A DNA stretch of 64,000 bases, taken from positions 186,001 to 250,000 of the forward strand of contig NZ_OY762656.1 of assembly GCF_963666255.1 (NCBI RefSeq), given 5' to 3'. Position numbers and translations under genes: made by a program. Shown here one piece after another: positions 18,173 to 27,300 of the stretch. Positions within the stretch are counted from its first letter, which is position 1. Each line of letters begins with the position of its first letter. Below the pieces are notes generated by a model. It did no database searches. It was given only the letters and a program-made list of their open reading frames with translations, and was not told the origin of the DNA. Source of the stretch: an uncultured Propionivibrio sp. GTDB taxonomy: Bacteria; Pseudomonadota; Gammaproteobacteria; Burkholderiales; Rhodocyclaceae.

Positions 18173-18550
18173 TCAGGGTTGGCGCGTCTCGACGGGACCA
18201 GGAAATGGATTGCTCGGAAAACCGGGAATGATCGGCGCGTCGCCGGCCCCCGGCGCGCTGCTATCCGACGTTGCCGACGTTGCCGACGCTGCCCGTGGCG
18301 CTCCGGCCGCCGTGTTTGCGGCGCTTGGCGGGGTGGTTGCCAGCGCCTGACCGGCGCCGCGCACTTTCTCGGCGGGAATGACGCTCAAAGGACGCAGACG
18401 GACCTCGCGCGAGCCGGCACGCGGCTTGTCTGAAAACAGCGGGCTGCTCTCACCCGGCGTGACGAAAACGCCCTGCGCCCAGGCGGGCAGTACGCCCAGC
18501 CCGACAAGCACGATCAATGTTCGACCCACGCCTACCCCGTTCACCGGCAT
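18173..18550 (-). CDS. Small secreted Ala/Pro-rich protein
   Basis: A 125-residue protein from the ATG at 18550, which has GGAG six bases upstream. It begins with a signal peptide (GRTLIVLVGLGVLPAWAQG, cleavage probably after AWA) and continues as a low-complexity Ala/Ser/Thr/Pro-rich chain ending GFPSNPFPGPVETRQP. No domain is recognised. It is probably periplasmic or envelope-associated. It lies 129 bases downstream of the aceE-like gene on the same strand. Confidence 0.55.
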   Translation of the reverse strand: MPVNGVGVGRTLIVLVGLGVLPAWAQGVFVTPGESSPLFSDKPRAGSREVRLRPLSVIPAEKVRGAGQALATTPPSAANTAAGAPRAASATSATSDSSAPGAGDAPIIPGFPSNPFPGPVETRQP

Positions 18551-18678
18551 CCTCCGCTCCGCATCCGACCGACAGCGACCGACAGCCATTTTAGCCCCGA
18601 TTGCGGCGGTGCGGGATACGCCGCCAACATCCGGGGGGATCACACTCAACCGCTGAATTGCGCTTGATTGTGTTTCCT

Positions 18679-21384
18679 CTAGCAGTGACGCGGATCCGGC
18701 TTGCCGGCATCGATCCCCAGGCACGCCAGGGCATCGGCAACGACTGTCCGCGCGATGACGCCGTCGTCAGCCAGGGCGCGCAAGGACGCGAGAACGATAT
18801 AACGGGCATCGACCTCGAAGAAATCACGCAAGGCGACCCGCGTATCGGAACGGCCGAAGCCGTCGGTGCCGAGAACGGTGTAGGGGCGTGGAATCCAGCT
18901 GCGGATGAGGTCCGGATAAGCCCGGATGAAATCGCTCGCCGCGATCACCGGGCCATGCGTCGGGGCGAGTTGCGCCGTCACGTACGGCACCCGCGCCGAC
19001 TGGTCTGGATGCAGCAGGTTCCAGCGATCGCAATCGATTCCGTCACGACGCAATTCGCCGTAGCTCGTCGCGCTCCAGACGTCGGCGGCGACGCCAAATT
19101 CGGCCTCGAGCCGCTCGGCGGCCGTCAGGACTTCCCGCAGGATGCTGCCGCTGCCAAGCAACTGAACCCGCGGCGCAGTCGCATCGAGCGCGGAAAGGCG
19201 CAGCCGGTACAGGCCCTGCCGGATCCCCGCCTCGACGCCCTCGGGCAGGGCCGGTTGCGGCATGTTTTCGTTGTAGAGCGTAACGTAATAGAAGGCGTTC
19301 TCGCCCGCCCCGAGCATGCGCCGGATGCCATCCTCGACGATCACCGCCACCTCGTAGCTGAACGCCGGATCGTAGGCGCGACAATTCGGTACCGTCGCCG
19401 CATAGACGTGGCTCTGGCCGTCCTCGTGTTGCAGCCCCTCGCCGGACAGCGTCGTGCGCCCGGCCGTGGCGCCGAACAGGAAGCCGCGTGCCTGGCTGTC
19501 GGCAGCGCACCAGATCAGATCGGCGACGCGCTGAAAGCCGAACATCGAATAGAAGATGTAACACGGCAGCATCGGCTGGGCGCTGTGCGACCAGGCGGTG
19601 CCGGCGGCGATCCACGAGCCCATCGCACCCGCCTCGGTGATGCCTTCCTCAAGGATCTGGCCGGCGACGTCCTCGCGATAGAAAGCCAGCTGGCCCGCAT
19701 CTTCCGGCGTATAGCGCTGCCCCCAGGGCGAATAGATGCCGACCTGACGGAACAGGTCCTGCATGCCGAAAGTGCGCGCCTCGTCGGTGACGATGGGCAC
19801 CACCCGCGCGCCCACCCCCGGATCGCGCATCAGCCGCGCCAGCAAGCGCACAAAGCTCATCGTCGTCGACACCGGCCGACCACCGGAATCCTCGCGCAAG
19901 GGCGCGAATACGTCTGCGGCCGGCGCCGGGATTGATGCAGCCGTTGCCAGCCGCTGCGGCAGCGCGCCGCCCAACGCTGCGCGACGCGCCAGCAGATAGC
20001 GCAGTTCGACGCTGTCCGGCCCCGGGTGGTAGAAGCGCGCCTCGTCAATGTCGCGATCGCTGAGCGGCAAACCGAAGCGCTCGCGGAAACGGACCATGTC
20101 GTCGCGCGCCAGCTTCTTGATCTGGTGCGAGGTGTTGGCGCCCTGGCCCGACGCGCCCATGCCGAAGCCCTTGGTTGTCTGCGCCAGGATCACCGTCGGC
20201 TGGCCGCGGCACGCCATGGCAGCGGCATAGGCCGCGTAAATCTTGACCGGATCGTGGCCGCCACGCATCAACGCGTCGATATCGCGGTCCGACATATTGG
20301 CGACGAGCGCCGCCAGTTCGGGATAGCGCGAGAAGAAATGCTCGCGGTTGTAGTGGCCATCGGTCGCCGACAGCTTCTGGAATTCGCCGTCGACAGCCTC
20401 GGCCATGCGCCGCAGAATCCAGCCATCGCGATCGCGGGCGAAGAGCACGTCCCAGTTGCTGCCCCACAGGCATTTGACGACGTTCCATCCGGCACCGGCG
20501 AACAGCGTTTCGAGTTCCTGCACGATGTTGCCGTTGCCGCGCACCGGCCCGTCGAGCCGCTGCAGATTGCAATTGACGACGAGGATCAGGTTGTCGAGTT
20601 GTTCGCGCGCCGCAATCGAGATGCCGGCCATCGACTCCGGCTCGTCCATCTCGCCATCGCCGACAAAGGCCCAGACCTTGCGATCGCTGGCGGGAGCCAG
20701 GCCGCGACGCTGCAAATAGTGCTGGAAGCGCGCCTGATAGATCGCCGTCAGCAGGCCGAGTCCCATCGACCCGGTCGGAAACTGCCAGAAGTCCGGCATC
20801 AGCGTCGGATGCGGATACGAGGACAGACCGCGGCCGATGCCGCCGGAAACCTCGCGACGAAAGTAATCGAGCCGATCCTCGGCGAGCCGTCCTTCGAGAA
20901 ATGCACGCGCATAGACGCCGGGGGCCGAATGCGGCTGGAAATAGACGAGGTCGCCGGGATGCGACGCATCCGGCGCGCGGAAGAAATGATTGAAACCAAC
21001 CTCGAACAGATCGGCACTCGACGCATAGGTGGCGATATGTCCGCCGAGTTCGGCGTGCGCCTGATTGGCGCGCATCACCATGACCAAGGCATTCCAGCGA
21101 TGGATCGCCGTGATCCGCATTTCGAGGTCGAGGTCGCCCGGATACGGCGGTTGCGCCTCGACCGGGATCGTGTTGCGGTAGGGGGTCGTGTGCCGCGTGT
21201 GGAAGCGCCCACCGGCGGCCCGTCCGGTTTCGATCAGGCGATCGACGAGAAATTCGGCACGCGCCACCCCGTCGCGGGCGATGACATCGGCAAGGCTGGC
21301 GATCCAGTCCTGCGTTTCGTCGGGATCAGCGTCCGGACGACTCCCGGTGGCATCGGCACTACGAGGGACATTGGCAAGATTCAT
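18679..21384 (-). CDS. aceE: Homodimeric 2-oxoacid (pyruvate-type) dehydrogenase E1 component
   Basis: A 901-residue protein of the AceE family, full length. It shows the E1 N-terminal region (TRHTTPYRNTIPVEAQPPYP), the TPP-binding segment FVGDGEMDEPES with its NCNLQRLDGPVRGNG continuation, and AQTTKGFGMGASGQGANTSH. E1 decarboxylates the oxoacid on TPP and passes the acyl group to an E2 lipoyl domain. No E2 (aceF) or lpd gene is next to it. It is divergent from an Lrp/AsnC gene, an arrangement known for mdeB (2-oxobutyrate dehydrogenase E1) beside mdeR in pseudomonads. Pyruvate and 2-oxobutyrate are therefore both possible substrates. Confidence 0.88.
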   Translation of the reverse strand: MNLANVPRSADATGSRPDADPDETQDWIASLADVIARDGVARAEFLVDRLIETGRAAGGRFHTRHTTPYRNTIPVEAQPPYPGDLDLEMRITAIHRWNALVMVMRANQAHAELGGHIATYASSADLFEVGFNHFFRAPDASHPGDLVYFQPHSAPGVYARAFLEGRLAEDRLDYFRREVSGGIGRGLSSYPHPTLMPDFWQFPTGSMGLGLLTAIYQARFQHYLQRRGLAPASDRKVWAFVGDGEMDEPESMAGISIAAREQLDNLILVVNCNLQRLDGPVRGNGNIVQELETLFAGAGWNVVKCLWGSNWDVLFARDRDGWILRRMAEAVDGEFQKLSATDGHYNREHFFSRYPELAALVANMSDRDIDALMRGGHDPVKIYAAYAAAMACRGQPTVILAQTTKGFGMGASGQGANTSHQIKKLARDDMVRFRERFGLPLSDRDIDEARFYHPGPDSVELRYLLARRAALGGALPQRLATAASIPAPAADVFAPLREDSGGRPVSTTMSFVRLLARLMRDPGVGARVVPIVTDEARTFGMQDLFRQVGIYSPWGQRYTPEDAGQLAFYREDVAGQILEEGITEAGAMGSWIAAGTAWSHSAQPMLPCYIFYSMFGFQRVADLIWCAADSQARGFLFGATAGRTTLSGEGLQHEDGQSHVYAATVPNCRAYDPAFSYEVAVIVEDGIRRMLGAGENAFYYVTLYNENMPQPALPEGVEAGIRQGLYRLRLSALDATAPRVQLLGSGSILREVLTAAERLEAEFGVAADVWSATSYGELRRDGIDCDRWNLLHPDQSARVPYVTAQLAPTHGPVIAASDFIRAYPDLIRSWIPRPYTVLGTDGFGRSDTRVALRDFFEVDARYIVLASLRALADDGVIARTVVADALACLGIDAGKPDPRHC

Positions 21385-21510
21385 GACAGGACTCCGGCGA
21401 TGAGCGGAACGGCAACCCGAAGCATTCTAGAATCAAGCCGACAAGCGATCATTGCCTTTTGGGGAGCATCTGCGCGATGATTCGCAATAAACACAAACTT
21501 TCCCGACCGT
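21385..21510. promoter_or_regulatory. Divergent control region between aceE-like and lrp-like genes
   Basis: A 126-base gap between two outward-facing genes. It holds the perfect palindrome ATTCTAGAAT at 21424-21433 and AT-richer blocks near 21480-21500. An Lrp-type regulator commonly binds such a gap and controls both genes, so this is the natural place for its operator. Confidence 0.4.
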
Positions 21511-21996
21511 ATGCGCAACAATTACACACAAAGCATCGACGACCCGATCGATCTGCGCCTGCTCGACCGCCTGCAGAATGACGCACGCATCACCAACGTC
21601 GCACTCGCCGAAAGCGTTAACCTCTCGCCTGCCCCCTGCCTGCGCCGGGTGCGCGACCTCGAATCGGCCGGCGCCATCCGCGGCTATGTCACGCTCATCG
21701 ACCCCGAAGCCATCGGCCTCCACGTCTCGGTCTTCATCCAGATCAGCCTCGAAAAGCAGGTCCTCAACGCGCTCAGGAATTTCGAGGAAACCATCGCCGG
21801 CTATCCGGAAGTCATGGAGTGCTACCTGATGACCGGCGATTCCGACTACCTGCTGCGCGTCGTCGCGCGCGACCTGGCGGCGCTGCAATCCTTCATCGTC
21901 GACCGCATCGCCTGCCTGCCGAACGTCGCCAACATCCATTCGAGCATCGCCCTCAAGCAGATCAAGTACAAGACGGCGCTGCCGCTGGATGTCTAG
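21511..21996 (+). CDS. Lrp/AsnC-family transcriptional regulator
   Basis: A 161-residue protein with an N-terminal winged helix-turn-helix ([20 protein letters not shown], then [13 protein letters not shown]) and a C-terminal RAM/AsnC ligand-binding domain ([19 protein letters not shown]). Family members sense amino acids. Being divergent from the aceE-like gene, it probably controls that gene and itself, as MdeR does in the mdeAB locus. Confidence 0.92.
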   Translation: MRNNYTQSIDDPIDLRLLDRLQNDARITNVALAESVNLSPAPCLRRVRDLESAGAIRGYVTLIDPEAIGLHVSVFIQISLEKQVLNALRNFEETIAGYPEVMECYLMTGDSDYLLRVVARDLAALQSFIVDRIACLPNVANIHSSIALKQIKYKTALPLDV

Positions 21997-22080
21997 TTTC
22001 CACGCGCCGACGAACGCTTCGCCAGAAAAAGCATCCAATCAATCCGCGCACCTTCCCTCAACATCCACCAGGAGATCTTC

Positions 22081-22587
22081 ATGTCCCTGTCCATGTACGA
22101 CGCATCGATTCCCGTCCTGAAGCGCTGGCTGCAAAACCTCGCTGTCATCCTGAAAAAGGCCGAAGAGCACGCCACCCAACGGAAAATCGAACCGACGGTG
22201 CTGATCAACGCCCGTCTGTTCCCCGACATGTTCCCGCTGTCCCGACAAGTCCAGATCGCCACGGATCAGGCCAAGGGCTGCGCCGCGCGTCTGGCCGGCA
22301 TCGAGATCCCGAAATTCGAGGACACGGAAGCAAGCTTCGACGAACTGCAGACGCGCATCGCCAAGACGATTGCATTCCTCGACAGCCTCCAGCCCGCGCA
22401 AATCGACGGCAGCGACACGCGCAGCATCGTGCTCGACCTGCACGGCGGCGCCAAGAAGGAGTTCCCCGGCAAGGACTATCTGCTCACCTGGGTGTTCCCC
22501 AACTTCTATTTCCATGTCACCACGGCCTACGCCATCCTGCGACACAACGGAATCGACGTAGGTAAGAAGGATTACCTCGGCGCTTGA
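22081..22587 (+). CDS. DUF1993 family protein
   Basis: A 168-residue, mostly helical soluble protein matching the DUF1993 pattern: SMYDASIPVLKRWLQNLAVI at the start, ARLFPDMFPLSRQVQIATDQAKG read in two halves, and GKDYLLTWVFPNFYFHV plus TAYAILRHNGIDVGKKDYLG at the end. Members form a DinB-like four-helix bundle of unknown function. GGAG precedes the ATG. It follows the lrp gene by 84 bases on the same strand. Confidence 0.85.
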   Translation: MSLSMYDASIPVLKRWLQNLAVILKKAEEHATQRKIEPTVLINARLFPDMFPLSRQVQIATDQAKGCAARLAGIEIPKFEDTEASFDELQTRIAKTIAFLDSLQPAQIDGSDTRSIVLDLHGGAKKEFPGKDYLLTWVFPNFYFHVTTAYAILRHNGIDVGKKDYLGA

Positions 22588-22645
22588 CGACACGGACCGG
22601 GGCAGGCGCGGATAGTCGCCCGCCGCGAATGCAACGCCCCGGGCG

Positions 22646-24571
22646 CTACCCCACCAGCATGCGCAGGATCTCGCGCCCGTAGGCATCGAGCTTTTTGGCG
22701 CCGACGCCACTGATCTCGCTCAGCGCGGCCAGCGATTCGGGGACACGTTGCGCCATTTCGGCCAGCGTCGCGTCATTGAAAACGGCATACGCCGGCAGGT
22801 TGTGTTCTTTGGCAACACCGGCGCGCCACGCTTTCAGCATATCGAAGCGTTCCAGGCTGGCGCCATCGAGCGCCATCGCCGCGGCCGAGCGTTTCGTCCC
22901 GCCCGCCTTGGCACCGCGAGTGCGCTTGGACCGGCTCGTCCGCTCGGACGGCTGACGCAGGCGCATCGACACTTCGCCGCGCAGCACCGCGCGCGCCGAC
23001 TCGGTCAATGCCAGCGTACTGTACTCGCCCTCGACATGGACATGACCGAGCGCAATCAACTGCCGCAGCACCGCCCGCCATTGAACTTCGCTGAGGTCGG
23101 CGCCGATGCCGAAGGTGCTGAGGTGCTCGTGCCCGTATTGCGCCACCTTATCGGTCGTGCGCCCCCGCAACACGTCGATCAGATGCACGACGCCGAAACT
23201 CTGGCCGCCGTTCTGGTGAAAGCGGTAGATGCACGACAGCGCCTTGCGCGCCGCCTCGGTCGCTTCCCAGGTCGCCGGCGGCTGGCGGCAGTTGTCGCAG
23301 GCGCTCTGATGCGCGGCACAGGCGTCGCTCGGCTCGCCGAAATAGGCGAGCAGGCGGGAACGCCGGCAATCGTGCGCCTCGGCGAGCGCCAGCAGCGCTT
23401 CGAGCTTGCCGCGCTGACTGCGCTTGAAAAATTCGTCGGCGGGACTGTCGTCGATCATGCGCCGCATGTTCACCACATCGGCCAGCCCATACGCCATCCA
23501 GGCATCGGCCGGCAGCCCGTCGCGGCCGGCGCGACCGGTTTCCTGATAGTAGCTTTCGATATTCTTCGGCAGATCGAGGTGCGCGACGAAGCGCACGTCG
23601 GGTTTGTCGATGCCCATGCCGAAGGCGATCGTCGCGACCATGACCAGCCCCTCTTCCCGCAGGAAACGATCCTGATGCAGGCGACGCTGCTCGGCCTCCA
23701 GACCGGCGTGGTAGGGCAAGGCGGCAATGCCCTGCGCATTCAGCCAGTCGGCGGTCTCCTCGACCTTTCGGCGCGACAGGCAATAAATGATACCGGCATC
23801 GCCTTCGTGCTCGTCACGGATGAACTGCAGAAGCTGTCGCCGCGCATCGTCCTTCTCGACGACGGTATAGCGGAGATTCGGCCGATCGAAGCTGCTGACA
23901 AAACGGCGCGCGTCGCCCAGTCCCAGACGCTCGACGATGTCGGCGCGCGTCTGCTCGTCGGCGGTGGCCGTCAACGCCAGCCGCGGCACGCTCGGGTAGC
24001 GTTCATGCAGCAGGTTCAGCGCCAGATAGTCGGCACGGAAGTCGTGGCCCCACTGACTGACGCAATGCGCCTCGTCGATCGCCACCAGGCTGAGCTGACC
24101 GCGTTCGTAGAGCGAATCGAGCTGTCCGAGCATGCGCGGTGTCGTCAGGCGTTCGGGCGCGACGTAAAGCAGCACCAGACGGCCGCTCATCATCTCGCGC
24201 TCGACCTGTTGCGTCTCCGGCAGGCTCAGCGTCGAATTGAGGAAGGCAGCATGGACGCCCGCCTCTTCGAGCGCGCCGACCTGATCGTGCATCAATGCGA
24301 TGAGCGGACTGACGACGACGGTGATGCCCAAACCGGCGCGATGTCGCGCGATCGCCGGCACTTGATAGCACAGGCTCTTGCCGCCGCCGGTCGGCATCAG
24401 CACCAGCGCGTCGCCGCCGGCAATCGCGTGGTCGATGATCTCGGCCTGTCGGCCACGGAAAGCGCCGTAGCCAAAGACGTCGTGCAGGATGGAAGCGGGG
24501 GAGTTCGAGGCGGAAGACGTCACGGTTCGGCGGCGCGGCAAAAGCGCGAGTTTAACCGATCGCCGAATCAT
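22646..24571 (-). CDS. recQ: RecQ ATP-dependent DNA helicase
   Basis: About 641 residues from the ATG at 24571. A GTG at 24523 would give 625 and fits family N termini equally well; neither has a clear ribosome site. Helicase motifs are present: I ([16 protein letters not shown]), II ([14 protein letters not shown]) and VI ([10 protein letters not shown]). The Zn-binding region follows (about 380-425, [12 protein letters not shown] then CDNC), then the winged-helix RQC domain and a C-terminal HRDC domain. It unwinds 3'-5' in recombination and repair. It is divergent from the beta-CASP gene. Confidence 0.95.
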   Translation of the reverse strand: MIRRSVKLALLPRRRTVTSSASNSPASILHDVFGYGAFRGRQAEIIDHAIAGGDALVLMPTGGGKSLCYQVPAIARHRAGLGITVVVSPLIALMHDQVGALEEAGVHAAFLNSTLSLPETQQVEREMMSGRLVLLYVAPERLTTPRMLGQLDSLYERGQLSLVAIDEAHCVSQWGHDFRADYLALNLLHERYPSVPRLALTATADEQTRADIVERLGLGDARRFVSSFDRPNLRYTVVEKDDARRQLLQFIRDEHEGDAGIIYCLSRRKVEETADWLNAQGIAALPYHAGLEAEQRRLHQDRFLREEGLVMVATIAFGMGIDKPDVRFVAHLDLPKNIESYYQETGRAGRDGLPADAWMAYGLADVVNMRRMIDDSPADEFFKRSQRGKLEALLALAEAHDCRRSRLLAYFGEPSDACAAHQSACDNCRQPPATWEATEAARKALSCIYRFHQNGGQSFGVVHLIDVLRGRTTDKVAQYGHEHLSTFGIGADLSEVQWRAVLRQLIALGHVHVEGEYSTLALTESARAVLRGEVSMRLRQPSERTSRSKRTRGAKAGGTKRSAAAMALDGASLERFDMLKAWRAGVAKEHNLPAYAVFNDATLAEMAQRVPESLAALSEISGVGAKKLDAYGREILRMLVG

Positions 24572-24662
24572 CCCGACGAACCGACCGGCGTTTTTCCGGT
24601 CGAACTTTCCGACGCGACATCGTAAGATGGCCTCCAACCGACAACAGGAAAGGACAAAGATC

Positions 24663-26078
24663 ATGCGCATCGGATTCTTTGGCGCCGCCGGCGAAGTCAC
24701 CGGCTCCAGCTATTTCGTCGACACCGGCACGGTACGATTCCTCGTTGATTGCGGCATGTTCCAGGGCGGCCCCGAAGCGCGGGCAAAAAATCTCTCGGCA
24801 CTCGACTTCGGCTGCGCCATCCGCGACATCGATTTCGTCCTGCTGACCCATGCCCACATCGATCACTCGGGCCTGTTGCCGCGTCTCGCCGTGCTTGGCT
24901 ACCGCGGACCGATCTATGCGACCAACGCCACGGTCGATCTGCTCGAAGTCCTGCTGCCCGACAGCGCCCACATCCAGGAAAAAGAAAGCGAGTGGCAGCT
25001 GCGTCACCAGCACCGTCGCGGCAAAGGGGCGACGGCGCGCATCACGCCGCCGCTCTATACCGTCGCCCAGGCGCAGGCGGCACTGCAACTGCTGCAACCG
25101 GTCGCCTTCGGTAAAACGCTCGAACCCGCCGACGGCGTCACCGTGCATTTCCACGAGGCCGGCCACATCCTCGGCTCGGCCTGGATTGAAGTCGACATCC
25201 GCGGCCACGGCAAACCCCGCCGGCTGGTCTTCTCAGGCGACCTCGGCATGCGCGACCGGCCGATCATCCACGACCCCGAACCGGTCCGCACCACCGCCGA
25301 CCTGCTGCTCGTCGAGTCGACTTACGGCAACCGCCAGCACCGCTCGATGCAGGATACCGAGGACGAAATCGTCGCCGCCTTCGCGCGCACCCACGCCACC
25401 CACGGCAACCTCGTGATTCCGTCGTTCGCCGTCGGCCGCACCCAGGAAATCATCTACCTGCTCGCCGAGCTCGTCCGCCGCGGTCGCATCGCGCCGCTCA
25501 AGGTCTATGTCGACTCGCCGATGGCCAACACGGCGACACGCATCACCCTCGCACACCCTGAACTGCTCGACCGCGACGTCAAGGAACTCGTCGACTGGGT
25601 GCAGCACCATCCGGAAAAGATGAAGGTGAATTTCGTCGGCGACGTCAATGAATCGCGTGCGCTCAACGACATCAGGAGTGGCGCCGTCATCATCTCGGCG
25701 AGCGGCATGTGCGATGCCGGACGCATAAAGTACCACCTGCGCGAAAACCTGCCGCGCAGCGAGTGCACCGTACTGATCGCCGGCTTCCAGGCCGCCGGCA
25801 CGCTCGGTCGCCGCCTCGTCGAAGGCGCCACGCTCGTGCGCATCTTCGGCCAACCGGTGCCGGTGCGCGCCAGAATCTGCACGGTCGGCGGCCTCTCGGC
25901 GCATGCCGACCAACCAACGCTGCTTGAGTGGCTGCGCGGCTTCAAGACCCCGCCGACGCAGACCTGCATCGTGCACGGCGAAGCCGGCGCCGCCGAAGCC
26001 TTCGACGCCGCGATCCGCGAGAAACTCGGCTGGACGGCGTTACGGCGACCGAAGCGCGGCGAATTCATCGAGTTCTGA
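24663..26078 (+). CDS. MBL-fold beta-CASP metallohydrolase (RNase J/CPSF-like)
   Basis: A 471-residue protein from the ATG at 24663 ([20 protein letters not shown]), with AGGA upstream. It has metallo-beta-lactamase motif HAHIDHSG and further motifs ([21 protein letters not shown]), then a beta-CASP domain ([31 protein letters not shown]) and a C-terminal MBL motif ([25 protein letters not shown]). Such enzymes are Zn-dependent ribonucleases or nucleases. The bacterial subgroup is not well characterised, so the substrate is inferred only as RNA. Confidence 0.88.
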   Translation: MRIGFFGAAGEVTGSSYFVDTGTVRFLVDCGMFQGGPEARAKNLSALDFGCAIRDIDFVLLTHAHIDHSGLLPRLAVLGYRGPIYATNATVDLLEVLLPDSAHIQEKESEWQLRHQHRRGKGATARITPPLYTVAQAQAALQLLQPVAFGKTLEPADGVTVHFHEAGHILGSAWIEVDIRGHGKPRRLVFSGDLGMRDRPIIHDPEPVRTTADLLLVESTYGNRQHRSMQDTEDEIVAAFARTHATHGNLVIPSFAVGRTQEIIYLLAELVRRGRIAPLKVYVDSPMANTATRITLAHPELLDRDVKELVDWVQHHPEKMKVNFVGDVNESRALNDIRSGAVIISASGMCDAGRIKYHLRENLPRSECTVLIAGFQAAGTLGRRLVEGATLVRIFGQPVPVRARICTVGGLSAHADQPTLLEWLRGFKTPPTQTCIVHGEAGAAEAFDAAIREKLGWTALRRPKRGEFIEF

Positions 26079-26491
26079 CACCTCTCTGACTGGGCGGGCT
26101 CCGGAAATCCGGAGCCGCCCCGCCACTTCCGCAGCCCGCCCGACCATTCCCGCGTACCTCAGACGGGAGTTCACCTCGCAGCCAAACGTCTGCATCGCGC
26201 CCGTCGCTTTCAGGGAGAGCGACCCATCCTCCTCGTCATTCCGTCAGCCAGGGAATATTTCCGTGGGCCAACTACGCACGCCTGCGACCCGAAATTTTTA
26301 GGCGGAAATTCCAAAAAAATTGGCAAAACCCGTCAGATCTGACAGTTAGCAGACGACGCCCAAGAGGGCAGAATCGGACTTCATCGCGCAGGAGCGGAGA
26401 GGACGATTTTCCATTCCAACGACCGGGCCGGGTCTGAAGCAAGTGTCCTCCTTCCCATAAACCTCTGCGGCCGGCGGCAAGATGGCCCTAG
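26079..26491. other. Non-coding gap after the beta-CASP gene
   Basis: No credible gene is seen in these 413 bases. Two structures stand out: GGCTCCGG-AAAT-CCGGAGCC at 26097-26116, a strong hairpin 19 bases past the upstream stop but without a T-tract, and the perfect 12-bp palindrome GTCAGATCTGAC at 26332-26343. The stretch from 26290 on is AT-richer than its surroundings and leads into the RTX remnant. Confidence 0.5.
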
Positions 26492-26548
26492 CACAGGGTT
26501 TTCGAATCATCTCAAAAAAAACAATATTGCCATTGTCAGTCATCCACC

Positions 26549-27052
26549 TTGGGCGACACCCATCTCAACGCCCTGCTGAATGGCGACAGCGGCGACAATC
26601 TCCTCTGCGGTAGCGCCGGCAACGACACGCTGGACGGCGGCGCCGGAACCGATCTCCTGATCGGCGGAGCCGGCAACGACACCTACCGCTTCGGTCTCGG
26701 CGATGGCGCAGACACCGTGCAGGAGAACGACGCCACGCCGGGCAAACTCGACACGATCGAATTCCTGGCCGGAATAGACGCGGATCAGATCTGGCTGCGT
26801 CAGGCCGGGAACGATCTGACGCTGAGCGTCATCGGCACCACTGACACGCTGACGATACAGAACTGGTATGAGGGCAACGAGCACCGGGTCGAGCAATTCA
26901 GGACGGCCGACGGCAAGCGGTTGCTCGACGGCCAGGTCGAGCAACTCGTGCAAGCGATGGCGGCCTTCGCGCCGCCGGAGGCCGGACAGACGGCGCTGCC
27001 AACGCCCTGCCGGGACAGCCTGGCACCGGTCATCGCCGCCAACTGGCACTAA
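26549..27052 (+). pseudogene. C-terminal remnant of an RTX calcium-binding protein
   Basis: A 167-codon frame with RTX nonapeptide repeats (GSAGNDTLDGGAGTDLLIGG, then GAGNDTYRFG) and the haemolysin-type calcium-binding related segment (GIDADQIWLRQAGNDLTLSV, TIQNWYEGNEHRVEQF) that forms the C terminus of large type I-secreted proteins. The frame is open only from 26492, after a TAG at 26489. There is no ATG or ribosome site, only a TTG at 26549. No signal peptide is expected for this class, and no type I secretion genes are near. It looks like the tail of a once much larger gene. A short functional protein cannot be excluded. Confidence 0.6.
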
Positions 27053-27060
27053 GTGCGTTC

Positions 27061-27088
27061 ATCCCCATCCGCCCGGCCGCGGATGGGG
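27061..27088 (+). terminator. Strong hairpin after the RTX remnant
   Basis: An 11-bp perfect stem (TCCCCATCCGC and complement) with a 6-base loop starts 8 bases after the remnant's stop codon. It is followed by TTCGTT, not a real T-tract, so termination would be weak. Its position fits the original end of the RTX gene. Confidence 0.4.
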
Positions 27089-27257
27089 ATTCGTTCCCCG
27101 GCACCGTCTACTGACCGCTGTCCCAGCCCATTCCGACGCAATCGTGTCGGGAGTCATGGCGTCCGTCGCCAGACAGGAGCACGACGCCCGACGGCAGCCC
27201 GGGAAAAAACGGTGCCGAAGATACCGTGCCGACATCAGTCTGCCAGGGGCGATCCGG

Positions 27258-27263
27258 TATAAT
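27258..27263 (+). promoter_or_regulatory. -10 box of the valS promoter
   Basis: A consensus TATAAT lies 37 bases upstream of the valS ATG, giving a leader of about 30 bases. The -35 region 17 bases upstream is poor, so activity may depend on other contacts. Confidence 0.5.
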
Positions 27264-27300
27264 GCGCGGTTTATCCATTTCGCACTTCCCGACGCTAGCC

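Noticed and set aside
26332-26343. GTCAGATCTGAC as an attachment or recombination site
   Set aside because: A single 12-bp palindrome without a partner copy, integrase or boundary; no basis for the claim.
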